64,000 nucleotides of DNA from Chondrus crispus (lineage: Eukaryota > Rhodophyta > Florideophyceae > Gigartinales > Gigartinaceae), in contig NW_005179158.1 of assembly GCF_000350225.1 (NCBI RefSeq), forward strand, positions 204,298 through 268,297, in the 5' to 3' direction. The notes below the pieces were generated by a model. That model worked only from the letters and a program-made list of their open reading frames with translations, made no database searches and was not told the DNA's origin. This document shows, piece after piece, positions 8,400-17,808 of this stretch (positions are counted from its first letter, which is position 1; each line of letters starts with the position of its first letter). Position numbers and translations under genes: made by a program.

Positions 8400-11300
8400 A
8401 GGCGTCGACGATCCTCCCCGTGCCAAGCCTCAATAAACAAGGCACCCCGTCGACCGCTTCGGTACGCGCGCCATCGCAGAGCCGAACGGACGAAGCGGCA
8501 ATTTGCTTCTTCAAGAAGCAAAATTATAAGGTCACCGCAACGGTCGGACAACGACGCGCGATGATGCGCGCCATCACGCCGGTTCTAGATTCGGGCGCCG
8601 GCCCGAATCTAATCCACCTACGCTGTGTTGCAGAACCGTGGCGCGCTGCCATCCAGTCCGCGCGGAGCCCGCCGCTCATCGACGCTTCGAATAGGTCGAT
8701 GAAGGCCCTCGGAGAGCTCAAACTGTACGTCCGGATTGGTGAGTTCGTCGCGCGCGTGCCGTTCTTGGTCGTCACCAACCTTGCGGTGGACTGTATCCTC
8801 GGAACCACGTTCCTGGATCGCCACGTGAAGGCGATCCTGCCACCGCAGAGGAAGGTGCTGTTCCATCATGCGCCGTCCGTAGCGCTGACGGGAGTCACAC
8901 CCTCGAGGCACGACCGCAAGATGGCCTCGAGGGGACCGTCGCAGCAGCTCCCGCAGGAGGAAAATTCGGCCGACCGGAAGCGCGCGCAGTTCCCGACGAA
9001 CGTACCGTCACGGAAAATTCGCGTGGTCAAGGGGGTCACGATACCCCCGATGACCCAAGCGATGGTACGCGTCGCAAAACCAGTTGGGGGGCTTTGCTTC
9101 CTGCAAAACCACCCCAAAACGGCGCATAAGAATTTATGCCTGATGGCCCAGGGGGTCATGGACCTCTTCCCGGGCGAGCCGTTTACGGTGCTTGTTAGCA
9201 ACTTCGGAAGCCGCGCGGCCCACGTCCCCAAGCATACCGTTGTCGGTCTCGCGTTGCCATCCCCCACACACATCCTGACACTTGGCGTGCCGGTCCCCGG
9301 AGAGGCCGACGCTAAGGAAGGGGGAGGGAACAAAAATAATTCCTCGACCGCTACGGAAGAACAAGCGCGACGCGAACAACCAGTTACGGACGAGAGCAGA
9401 AGACAATCCTCCACCGCTACGGAAGGATACGCGCGTCGCAAAGTTACGGACGAGAGCAGAAGACAATCCTCCACCGCTACGGAAGGATACGCGCGTCGCA
9501 AAGAATCCGCTACGGACGAAGGCAGGATTAATTCCTCACCCGCAGGGGAATGTGCGCGACGCGAAGAACCGGAAACGGACGACGCCCACAGTGGCAATCC
9601 CGCTAACGCGGATGAGCGGACCGATACGGACGCGGAGAAGACCCGCTCGTGGGAAGAAGACGTCCATATTGGTGCAGAAGACAGTACCGTCCGGTCGGAA
9701 ATTATGGACATGCTGTCCGAGTTCAAGGACATGTGGTCCGGCCACTTGGGTAAGATCGATGCTACGAAGCATCGCATCGAGCTGAAGCCCGGTGCGAAGC
9801 CGATCTACCAAGCACCCTACCGAGCCGGACCCATCGCGCGCGAGAAGGAGAAGAAGGAAATCGACCGCATGCTGCGCGCGGGAGTCATCGAACCGACATC
9901 GGCCGAGTGGGCGAGCCCCGTGGTCTTCGTCCCTAAAAAGGACGGGACCATGCGGTTCTGCGTGGACTACCGCAAGCTAAACGCCGTTACGGTTCGCGAC
10001 TCCTACCCACTACCGCGCATGGACGAATGTATCGACTCGCTCGGCGATGCCACTGTCTTTACCACGCTAGACTGTAATAGCGGGTATTGGCAGGTGGAGA
10101 TCGCCGAGGAGGACCGCGATAAAACAACGTTCGCGTCGCATTCGGGCCTCTACCGTTTTCTACGCATGCCGTTCGGTCTCAAAAACGCGCCCGCGACATT
10201 TCAACGAGCGGTCGACATCATCCTGTCCCGCGTGAAATGGGAGACCGCGTTGGTCTACCTTGATGACGTCATTGTCTACTCGCGAACCGTTACGGAACAT
10301 ATGGCACACGTGCGCGAGGTACTACGCTTGCTACAAGACGCCGGCGTATCGCTAAAACTATCGAAGTGCGCGTTTTTCGATACGTCGGTTACCTACCTGG
10401 GTCATGTTATCCGACCGGGACGGCTGGAGGTCGAGCGTCGCAACGTTGTCGCGATCGAGCGGGCGCGCGCGCCAACTAACCAAACGGAGCTACGGTCCTT
10501 TCTCGGTATGTGTAATGTCTACAGGAGATTCGTCAAGGGCTTCGCGAAGATCGCCGCGCCGCTTAATCGGAAGACCGGCAAAAATCAGCCCTTCGAGTTC
10601 GGGGTCCTATCCGATGCGGAATACGAAACATTTGAGGCGCTGAAGAAGCGCCTCGTGTCACCGCCAATTCTCGCGTTGCCCCGTTACGGTCAGAAGTACA
10701 CGCTGGACACCGACGCGTGCGGACACCAAGTGGGCTGCGCCCTTTTACAGGAGCAGCCCGACGGGTGTCGCCTACCGATCGGATACTGGAGCCGCGCGCT
10801 AACGGACGCGGAACGCAACTATACGACCACCGAGAAGGAATGCTTGGCCGTAGTGTGGAGCATTCTCACGCTACGGCCGTACCTGTACGGAAGCACGTTT
10901 AATCTCCGCACAGATCATGAGGCCCTGCGCTGGGTCCTCAATCTGGCGGACAGTTCCGGGCGGCTCGCACGCTGGCGCCTACGCTTGGCGGAGTACGACT
11001 ACGACGTACAGTACCGCCCGGGCGTCAAGCACCAACTCGCGGACGGCGTCTCTCGCCTACGCACCGACGGCGGTGACACCGCTCCGGTCGATGACGAGGT
11101 CCCGTGCTTCGTTGTCCAGTCGCAGGAAGGCAGCGAGCCCCTCCTGGACAAGGTGCACTGGGACCCGACACAAGACCGTCCGGACGGATTTCACGCGCTC
11201 GCGGTAACTCCCGAGGAACGCGACGTGGCGTCCATCTCGGTTGAGGATTTCCTACGCGAGCAGGCGGACGACGCGTTCTGTCGCGTCGCTGCCGAAACGG

Positions 11301-12757
11301 TCGGAGAGCCTAATTCTAAGTTTGACGTCGACCGCTACGGTTTCCTTGTAAGGAAGTCCCCGCTCGATGGGACCCTACAACGCGTGGTACCGAATCGGTT
11401 ACGCCCCCGGGTACTATACCTTGCACACCATCCGAGGTTAGCCGGTCATCCGGGGGGAACGCGCATGTACTACACCCTGCGAAGGGAGTACTACTGGCCA
11501 CACATGGCCAACGATGCGTTTGCGACCGTACGGAACTGTGCGTCGTGCGCTGCTACCCGCGGGACGCCTGTCAAGAACCAGAAGGATCTCAAGCTGTTCC
11601 CCGCGGCGGGCCCCATGGAGTTTGTCGCGATGGACCTCCTGGGCCCGCTGCCCAAGACCGCGCACGGGAACCAACACGTGCTGGTTATTACCGATCGGTT
11701 TTCCAAGCTTACGCGCAGCATACCGCTACGGACTACCACCGCTTCGGTCGTCGCTAATGCGTTCCTAGACAACTGGGTCTACGTCTACGGAGCGCCGCGC
11801 TACGTGCTCACCGATAACGGTCCGCAGTTCGCTGCTAAATTCTTCGATGCGGTATGCGCCCTCCTGGGGGTGAGGCATTATCTCACGACGGCCTACCACC
11901 CCCAGACGAATGGGCAAACCGAACGGTTCAATCGCACGCTGGTGCAACGTCTCCGACATTACGTGGAGGAGCACCAGCGCGATTGGGACGACTACGTGCA
12001 ACCGCTGACCTTCGCGTACAATACGCAGGTCCACCGGTCGACGGAGACCACTCCGTTCGACCTGGTGTTGACGCGGCCACCGTCTGGATTGATCCTTCCC
12101 GGAACTGTACCGCAGGGCGCGGGGACCCATCTAGAGGACCCGCGTACCCCGGTACAGTACAAGAGGGCCACGCTGCGCAAGCTCCGCGACGCTCTCGACC
12201 GCGCACGGACGAAACTTACCGCTTCGCAAAAGCGGTACAAGGACAATTTCGACAAGAAGGTCCGCTTTCGGCCGGTCGTCAAGGCGGGCGACTTCGTGTA
12301 CGTGGACCGCCCGCCACGTCCGTTGACAAGCGTCGAGCGCCGCGCGCGTGCGCGAAGTCCGACCGATACGGACGACCTCTCTGTCAAGCTTCTACCCAAG
12401 ACAGAGGGTCCATTTCGCGTGCGCTCCGTTACGGACACCACGGTCCTGATCGAACAGGACGGCGTGGAGAATCGCGTGAGCATCGACCGCGTGACGAAGA
12501 TGCCACGCGGGCCGGGGGATATCGTCACCCCCGCAGCGTCGACCGAATCGGAAGTCCCCGCAGCCGCCCCGAGCGCGGAGTACGTCGTTGACCGCATCGT
12601 CGGACACCGTACCGCGCGGGGCAGGATCCAGTACACGGTCCGCTGGTATGGATATACCGCCTCCGACGACACCTATGAGCCCGCCGATGGGCTCCCGCAA
12701 CCGTTTATCGATCGGTATTGGCGCACGCGCCAACGCGGAGAACCTACGCAGGCATAA
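8144..12757 (+). CDS. pol: Gy3 protease-reverse transcriptase-RNase H-integrase-chromodomain polyprotein
   Basis: The frame is open from 8144 to 12757 and is probably reached by -1 frameshifting from gag, because it lacks an early ATG and overlaps gag. Domains: aspartic protease (VLDSGAGPN, about 8581); Thr/Arg/Ser-rich linker with repeats (9330-9600); reverse transcriptase (from about 9730, catalytic YLDD at about 10255); RNase H (TLDTDACG at about 10700 to ADGVSRLR at about 11040); integrase zinc motif (HHPRLAGH to CASC, 11425-11545); integrase core Asp, Asp and Glu (MDLLGPLP, TDNGPQF, TNGQTERFNR); GPY/F-type C-terminus; and a chromodomain (12576-12730, YVVDRIVGHR to DTYEPADGLP) that defines a chromovirus and would steer integration to marked chromatin. 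No internal stop is seen. Confidence 0.93.
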   Translation, partial: RAAFEAFAGPRGQLPKASDPSRSPPGFAVRAPTADRVAKFACAGSHGHQRGRAARGRPIGRTRATADGRGARGPWVDGGSRGGRVEASTILPVPSLNKQGTPSTASVRAPSQSRTDEAAICFFKKQNYKVTATVGQRRAMMRAITPVLDSGAGPNLIHLRCVAEPWRAAIQSARSPPLIDASNRSMKALGELKLYVRIGEFVARVPFLVVTNLAVDCILGTTFLDRHVKAILPPQRKVLFHHAPSVALTGVTPSRHDRKMASRGPSQQLPQEENSADRKRAQFPTNVPSRKIRVVKGVTIPPMTQAMVRVAKPVGGLCFLQNHPKTAHKNLCLMAQGVMDLFPGEPFTVLVSNFGSRAAHVPKHTVVGLALPSPTHILTLGVPVPGEADAKEGGGNKNNSSTATEEQARREQPVTDESRRQSSTATEGYARRKVTDESRRQSSTATEGYARRKESATDEGRINSSPAGECARREEPETDDAHSGNPANADERTDTDAEKTRSWEEDVHIGAEDSTVRSEIMDMLSEFKDMWSGHLGKIDATKHRIELKPGAKPIYQAPYRAGPIAREKEKKEIDRMLRAGVIEPTSAEWASPVVFVPKKDGTMRFCVDYRKLNAVTVRDSYPLPRMDECIDSLGDATVFTTLDCNSGYWQVEIAEEDRDKTTFASHSGLYRFLRMPFGLKNAPATFQRAVDIILSRVKWETALVYLDDVIVYSRTVTEHMAHVREVLRLLQDAGVSLKLSKCAFFDTSVTYLGHVIRPGRLEVERRNVVAIERARAPTNQTELRSFLGMCNVYRRFVKGFAKIAAPLNRKTGKNQPFEFGVLSDAEYETFEALKKRLVSPPILALPRYGQKYTLDTDACGHQVGCALLQEQPDGCRLPIGYWSRALTDAERNYTTTEKECLAVVWSILTLRPYLYGSTFNLRTDHEALRWVLNLADSSGRLARWRLRLAEYDYDVQYRPGVKHQLADGVSRLRTDGGDTAPVDDEVPCFVVQSQEGSEPLLDKVHWDPTQDRPDGFHALAVTPEERDVASISVEDFLREQADDAFCRVAAETVGEPNSKFDVDRYGFLVRKSPLDGTLQRVVPNRLRPRVLYLAHHPRLAGHPGGTRMYYTLRREYYWPHMANDAFATVRNCASCAATRGTPVKNQKDLKLFPAAGPMEFVAMDLLGPLPKTAHGNQHVLVITDRFSKLTRSIPLRTTTASVVANAFLDNWVYVYGAPRYVLTDNGPQFAAKFFDAVCALLGVRHYLTTAYHPQTNGQTERFNRTLVQRLRHYVEEHQRDWDDYVQPLTFAYNTQVHRSTETTPFDLVLTRPPSGLILPGTVPQGAGTHLEDPRTPVQYKRATLRKLRDALDRARTKLTASQKRYKDNFDKKVRFRPVVKAGDFVYVDRPPRPLTSVERRARARSPTDTDDLSVKLLPKTEGPFRVRSVTDTTVLIEQDGVENRVSIDRVTKMPRGPGDIVTPAASTESEVPAAAPSAEYVVDRIVGHRTARGRIQYTVRWYGYTASDDTYEPADGLPQPFIDRYWRTRQRGEPTQA
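9330..9600 (+). repeat. In-frame repeats in the protease-RT linker of Gy3
   Basis: A unit encoding VTDESRRQSSTATEGYARRK occurs twice back to back (about 9385-9500), with two more diverged units flanking it. The repeats keep the reading frame and lie between the protease and reverse transcriptase domains. Confidence 0.75.
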
Positions 12758-13110
12758 CGCGACGCTTCGCGGCTTCACACCGAACCGCTCGGACGCTCGC
12801 GTTCGCACGCGCACCGCTACAGGATCGAACCGACAAGGGGGCGACGTTCATCGATGGTTTCCCAAAGCCGTCCGATTTGCGGTTTTCCAGTGTCGGTGCC
12901 ATCGGCTCCGTCTCGCCCGCGCGCGTGCAATACCGTTCGCGGAACCGGGCTACGATTTTTATTTACCTTAGGAGGGGGGGAAGCGTAGCCCGAAGTACGA
13001 TTTAATTGCGCAAGTTGGCGAGGAAGAAGAGCACCGATAATCGGTTTCGTTTAATCCGGGCAATGCCCCTACTGTACTACGAAGGGAGGAGACGCTCGGC
13101 AAGCCGGTGT
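12758..13110. other. Spacer between pol and antisense ORF, with polypurine run
   Basis: No gene is recognised. A purine-only stretch AGGAGGGGGGGAAG lies at 12970-12983. It resembles a plus-strand primer (polypurine tract), although the 3' LTR starts 2.7 kb further on. Confidence 0.55.
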
Positions 13111-15354
13111 CTAGAAGTGGCGCGAGCGCTTCGCCGAGGGCGCTGGTTCGACGTCGTCGGGCGCGGGGCGCGAGGCCTCCACTGTCGACGAAGACATCGG
13201 GGGCGCCGCCAGGCGTTGGCTCACCACCGCAAGGACGTCCTGTACGGAGCGCAACTTTGCGTGATGCTCGGCACGCTCGCGCGTCGCCGCGGCAGAGGAT
13301 TCCTGTAACACCGCGACGGTCTTCTCGAGCTGCCGAACCCGGAGCATCCAATCGCGCGCCTGCAGTAGCGCCGCCTCGACCGAGGAGGGGGCGTCCGCCC
13401 CCTCAAAGGAGCAAGCGTACTGCAGTGCCGCGAGCGCGGCCTCCTCCCGGAGGCGCTCCGGGGGAACTCGACCGAGCAGTTGACTTGTGGGAGGTTTCGG
13501 CATCGTTGCTGGTCTCGATACGGTTTCGGCCCCGGTCACCGCGCTTATATGCTGAGTGACCGGGGGTGGGTCCGAAAATCCCGCCTCACCGACCGGACGC
13601 CTTAAGTCGCGCCGCTCCTGAGCGACCCCCTTTGGCGAGTCGCTCTGGATGGAGCCCACACGAGTGGACCCTCCGGGAGCGGGTATCGCGGGCGTAGCGA
13701 CAGGCGCCACCGTATCGGCAGCGATCGCGAGCGAGGACCCACCACCGTCATCGGCCGGTGCCTCGTAAAGGCCTTCCGCTTCAACGGTTCCGTATGCTGC
13801 GTCGTCGCCGACCGCGCCCGCTTCGTCGCTGACCCAAGGCGGCATGTCTAACGCGCAGCCGCGGGCCCAGCTGAACCATACGAAGCCCGGCCGGCCGGTC
13901 CAATCCAGACTTGCCGTGAAGGTCAGTAGCTGTTCCGCGCGCGCCGCGTCGTACGCGGTACCGTCGAGGATTTCCTTGACGCCGACCGAACGGATGAGGG
14001 CAATCAGCCCCACCGAGAGGCGGAAGAGCACGCCGCGCTCACCGAGCGGCTCGTCTCGCCTCGCAGCCAACCGGGGGTCGGGGCACCTCGTGAAGAACGG
14101 CAACCCCTCGCGGGCAGCCCGAAGGAAGCACAACAACGCGAGCACCGCCCATTCGGACAAGACGATCGCGCGCACAAGCGTGCGCGTACGTTCCGTTTCG
14201 GCTGACTCCGCTCGACCGCGTGGCAACCAATGCGCCGCAACGTAGGCCATCGCACTCGGCGTCGGCACGCAAAGGTGCTCCGGTGCCTCGAGGTCCGGCC
14301 AGTCCGGAGGGAGCGAAGGATACAGGCCTCGCCGCGCTGCGCTGGGCACCGAGAAAAACTCGGTGTTGTGCCACATGTGGAAGAAGTCATCTGCACGGCG
14401 CCAGCGCAGCCGACTCTCCCGCGCAGCGTCCTCGCCCCACCGGCCGCGGTCCGCGATGCTGTACCAGTTGTCGAAAGGGCGCGGGAAGGCCACCAAGCGG
14501 ATGTCCGGCACGACGCCATCGTAGCGCCTGTACCGACCGAATAGGTTGAGGAGCGTGACGTGGTACCGCTCCTCGCCACCGCACCGGACGTAGAGCAAGT
14601 CGCTGCCACCCGCGGCGGGTGTACGGCACGGCACGTGTCGCCATCGGGCCTGCCAAGCGCCCGCCCGATTCTGCTGCGCCACGCTACCCCGCCCGGACGG
14701 AGTCACGATGGCATGATTCGCAGGGACTGCCTGGAATCGCGCCGAGTCCAAGAGGCGGTGCCGCACGTATTCGTCGACCGTCATCGGGGGCTTGCGACCG
14801 GAAGCGCGTCGCCGGGCTCGCCGCCGCCGGTGGTCCATCGAGGACCCGGACAGCAGCGACCGGACGGACTTGACGCCACTTCTCAGCCAATTCGGCGCGC
14901 TGGGGGTCGTGAAGGCCCGCCCGAGCGATAGCGCCGACCCCCGCTCGGCTCGCGGCGAGAGCAGGACAGCCGGCGGTGCCAGCGTCTCGCGCACAGTACC
15001 GAAATCGGCTCTTGGCGACGCCGTGCCCGCGGCAGGCAACGGCGACATGGGAGGCGGGGGTAGTACCGCGGGGTACGCCGGTCCCGCCTCAACCGTCCTT
15101 GGAGCCACACCCTCGGAGGGCAGCGGCGAGGGCCAGGTCGGTCGTTCTTCTATCGGTGGCGCAGCGACCGGATCAGACGCATCAGCTCGCGAGTGCGTCG
15201 CGGGCTCGGCCAAATTGGTGGTCGACTCTGTTCCGCCGCGGCGAGCGCGCTGCGGCTGAAACGCGGGAGTCGACCCGGGTAACGCCGGAGCCCTCCCGGG
15301 GCTCGACGGCGCACCGATCGGAAGCGGGTCCACGGGGGTGTTGCTGTGGTCCAT
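13111..15354 (-). CDS. Gy3 antisense ORF, protein of unknown function
   Basis: A 747-codon ORF on the strand opposite to gag-pol, between pol and the 3' LTR. The frame stays open through the LTR to 16185, and an upstream ATG exists at 15591 (826 codons). I prefer the ATG at 15354 (MDHSNTPVDPLP) because a TATA box sits at 15527-15520, downstream of the first ATG. The N-terminus is Pro/Ser-rich. The centre (about 14700-13850) looks globular, with aromatic and charged residues (RCGGEERYHVTLLNLFGRYRRYDG). The last 120 residues look like a coiled coil ending in the basic tail KRSRHF. No known family was recognised. Antisense ORFs in this position are known in some plant Ty3/gypsy lineages, where their role is unclear. 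Confidence 0.7.
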   Translation of the reverse strand: MDHSNTPVDPLPIGAPSSPGRAPALPGSTPAFQPQRARRGGTESTTNLAEPATHSRADASDPVAAPPIEERPTWPSPLPSEGVAPRTVEAGPAYPAVLPPPPMSPLPAAGTASPRADFGTVRETLAPPAVLLSPRAERGSALSLGRAFTTPSAPNWLRSGVKSVRSLLSGSSMDHRRRRARRRASGRKPPMTVDEYVRHRLLDSARFQAVPANHAIVTPSGRGSVAQQNRAGAWQARWRHVPCRTPAAGGSDLLYVRCGGEERYHVTLLNLFGRYRRYDGVVPDIRLVAFPRPFDNWYSIADRGRWGEDAARESRLRWRRADDFFHMWHNTEFFSVPSAARRGLYPSLPPDWPDLEAPEHLCVPTPSAMAYVAAHWLPRGRAESAETERTRTLVRAIVLSEWAVLALLCFLRAAREGLPFFTRCPDPRLAARRDEPLGERGVLFRLSVGLIALIRSVGVKEILDGTAYDAARAEQLLTFTASLDWTGRPGFVWFSWARGCALDMPPWVSDEAGAVGDDAAYGTVEAEGLYEAPADDGGGSSLAIAADTVAPVATPAIPAPGGSTRVGSIQSDSPKGVAQERRDLRRPVGEAGFSDPPPVTQHISAVTGAETVSRPATMPKPPTSQLLGRVPPERLREEAALAALQYACSFEGADAPSSVEAALLQARDWMLRVRQLEKTVAVLQESSAAATRERAEHHAKLRSVQDVLAVVSQRLAAPPMSSSTVEASRPAPDDVEPAPSAKRSRHF

Positions 15355-15519
15355 GGTCGGTCGTGGGAAGAGTTGGGATAAAGGAATGTCGTCGTCTGGG
15401 GAAGGAATGGAGGAGTGTTGGTGAAGTGTGGGGGAGTGCTGTGTTGGAGTTGGTGGTTCTGGGGGGTTCGCGTGGGAGGAGACAGAAGCCGCGCTATCCG
15501 AATCGGACGATATACCCGA

Positions 15520-15527
15520 CTTATATA
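15520..15527 (-). promoter_or_regulatory. TATA box for the antisense ORF
   Basis: TATATAAG on the minus strand, 165 bases upstream of the ATG at 15354 and inside the element. It would let the antisense gene be transcribed independently of the LTR promoter. Confidence 0.5.
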
Positions 15528-15669
15528 CCGTCAGGTCGGTGAAGAGCCACGAGGCGTGCTCGTCCGCGCGAAGAGGCTTCCGTCCGGTCATCGCACGCAC
15601 AGGTTGTGGAAGAGATCGAGGGGACCGCTGGGAAGAAAATGTGGTCGCCACGAGGATGTGGCGACAGAT

Positions 15670-15680
15670 AAGGAAGGGGG
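15670..15680 (+). other. Gy3 polypurine tract
   Basis: AAGGAAGGGGG ends two bases before the 3' LTR at 15683, the usual place for plus-strand priming. Confidence 0.85.
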
Positions 15681-15682
15681 TC

Positions 15683-16290
15683 TGTGGTACAACGACCGAT
15701 CCGCGGTCGGTGTACAGTAGGAGCGGCCGCGCGCAGCGGGCACGGGGCACCGTGGCCCACGTGTAATACGTATGATTACCGAACGGGCGCTGCAAGTGAC
15801 AGGTGTACGCTTGGGTACACGTGTAGTGTAAGGAACCGTGTGGGGATAATGCGCGCGCAGTGTAAGGCAAGCGCGTAGTGTGAGGATCCGTGCGGTGGTG
15901 TAATGACGGCGCTAGATTTTCAATCGCGTACAGTACCTGGTCCACAGTAAGTGACAGGTACTGTATTGGACAGGTGTCCCGGGCGTCCCTCTGAGGGGTT
16001 AAGACCTGGACACCGTCCTCGCAGTAAACACGGGGGGCAGACTTGCCCCCATCCCTTTCGCGCCTACGTACTACCGTTTCGGTATTCTCTCGCGCGTTGG
16101 CTTCTAACCCGTTACCGGTCGTCTCCGATCTAGCACCTCGGGACGACTGCGCGTAACCGGCCAGTGTGCCACTCCCTTTTCGCAAGTCCGACCGTTCGGT
16201 AACCGCGCGCCGCGCGTCTCGCGTCGCGAGCTCCCTCGGCTCATCCTCCGAGCCTCTCGCCCGCTAGGGTTTGAGGAGAGTTGTACCACA
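15683..16290 (+). repeat. Gy3 3' LTR
   Basis: 608 bp, same length as the 5' LTR with six substitutions counted by eye. It is followed directly by CCGGCAGTC and then a copia A fragment, not by the rest of the interrupted Gy2 gag. Confidence 0.95.
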
Positions 16291-16432
16291 CCGGCAGTCA
16301 CGCAGGACAAATGGGAGAGTGATTGTCAGACTTCGGATTCATTGCACTGATGACATCGCTTTGACGAACGTTGATTTCCCGTGCTCTGCCAGCACACTAG
16401 TCTCATCCCAGTTCCACAGCCTATTTGGGTCT

Positions 16433-17704
16433 TCAAAAATGCCTAACTACGTGAGCAGAAAAGGTTTCATTCATGACGTCAAGTATGTACAAATCCCCAA
16501 CTTGACTCGCTGTGGCAACTACAGTTGGTCCTGCAGTAACGCGGCATTTTTCATTTTCAAATGACACTTGCAAACCCTTTGAAACCATTTGGCTAACAGA
16601 CAGTAGCGAATATCCGAAATCAGGGACATGCAAAACGTTTGACAATTTGCAAGGATGGGGACTACCGTTGACGTTCAACATGAATTCTACCTCGCCGCGA
16701 CCAGCGACATTAGCTCTAGCCTTCGTGCCCATCTCGACTGATCCACATTGCATCTGTTCATACGTAACGAACAAAGAGCGATCAAACGTAATGTGAGCGC
16801 TGCAACTGGAATCGACAAGCCATGACCTTGCGTTTGCAGCCCTCTTTTCTGGAGTGGAAGTCGAAAGCAAGCAAGTAAAGTCACTCTCCGCAAAGGCAGC
16901 AGTAGAATTGTCATCTTGAGAAACGCATGCACTTGGCTTCAAGCCAGTGTTGCGTGACCGAAACCCATCTGGCGGTGCAGGTCGGCGCCCATTCACGTCC
17001 TTGCCCCAGCAACGCGCTGCAGTATGCCCATGTCTATTGCAATTCGTACATTTCATATCGCGTCGAATAGGCATACGATTGACAAGTGCAGGTGCATGTG
17101 GTGATGAAGCAGAAGCGGTCTTCATGCTTTCTCGTTGCTCTTCTTGCAGCAGACGACTCTTCACAAACTCCAGTCCAAACACTTTATCTTCATTGCCAAG
17201 TGCGTCAAGAGCAACAATCAAGTTATCGAATCGTGGAGGCAAGCCATTCAACACAGCCATTGCAATTTCTTTATCGTCAATCTCAACACTCATTGACTGC
17301 AATCTGGCAGCAAGTTGCTTCACACGATTGATGAACACGAGCACTTTCTCGGATGGGAGCATGGATACAGTGTAAAAGTCGCGACGGGCGGCAAGTTTGT
17401 TGAGCAAAGTATGACGCTCAAACACATTCAGAATTGCTTTCCATGTCTCTTTCGCACTGCTACACCCTCGCACATGTTGCAAGTGGTCATCAGAAAGCGT
17501 GAGTCCGATGACTGCCTTTGCTTTTGCGTCACCACGGATCCATTTTCTCCGGTCATCTGACGTCGCATTCTCCGGGATATCATCAAAAACGTATTGATCG
17601 ACATCTCGGAGAGCAAGCAGTAGCTGGATTTTCTGCTTCCAGATGTAAAAGTTAGATGCGGTCAGCTTCTCGATTCTGACCGATCCAGAGCTTTGGTCAT
17701 CCAT
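16433..17704 (-). pseudogene. gag-pol: Copia A1 gag-protease, truncated
   Basis: 423 codons from the ATG at 17704 (MDDQSSGSVRIEK). Contains the copia Gag domain (FYIWKQKIQLLLALRDVDQY), one CX2CX4HX4C zinc knuckle (CTNCNRHGHTAARC) and the protease region. The protease active site reads VDSSCSAH instead of VDSGCSAH as in A2-A4, so the catalytic-loop glycine is lost. The frame runs out in foreign filler DNA at about 16441. Not functional as a polyprotein; whether the Gag part is made is unknown. Confidence 0.85.
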
Positions 17705-17750
17705 TTCGCCGAATGGATGTACCCTTCGAGTATACAAGGTCTTCTGTTCC

Positions 17751-17808
17751 GGGATCCCAAGCCGTTAACCGATAGTCAACACAATGGCAAGCCCACCCGT
17801 ATAAGAAG
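17751..17808 (-). promoter_or_regulatory. 58-nt conserved leader element (copy A1)
   Basis: Lies 46 bases upstream of the gag ATG. It occurs, unchanged or nearly so, before gag in A2 (23688-23745), A3 (29649-29706), A4 (41808-41865), B1 (33834-33891) and B2 (47660-47717). In element sense it holds a possible hairpin, GTTGACTATCGGTTAAC. It is not next to the LTR, so it is not the ordinary primer site. Confidence 0.7.

Larger units (their letters stand above)
5176..16290 (+). mobile_element. Complete chromovirus (Ty3/gypsy) Gy3 with antisense ORF
   Basis: An 11.1-kb element bounded by two 608-bp LTRs. The LTRs have the same length, and I count six substitutions between them by eye, so insertion is fairly recent. 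LTR ends form an 11-bp inverted repeat (TGTGGTACAAC and GTTGTACCACA). Internal order: primer site, gag, pro-pol with C-terminal chromodomain, internal polypurine run, antisense ORF, polypurine tract, LTR. Flanking five-base sequences differ (TGCTT and CCGGC), so no target-site duplication is visible and the right flank is a different element. Codon use is strikingly GC-rich compared with the copia elements to the right. Confidence 0.93.

Noticed and set aside
15592..16185. Extension of the antisense ORF through the 3' LTR
   Set aside because: The frame is open but consists of LTR sequence; the TATA box lies further in, so a start inside the LTR is unlikely.
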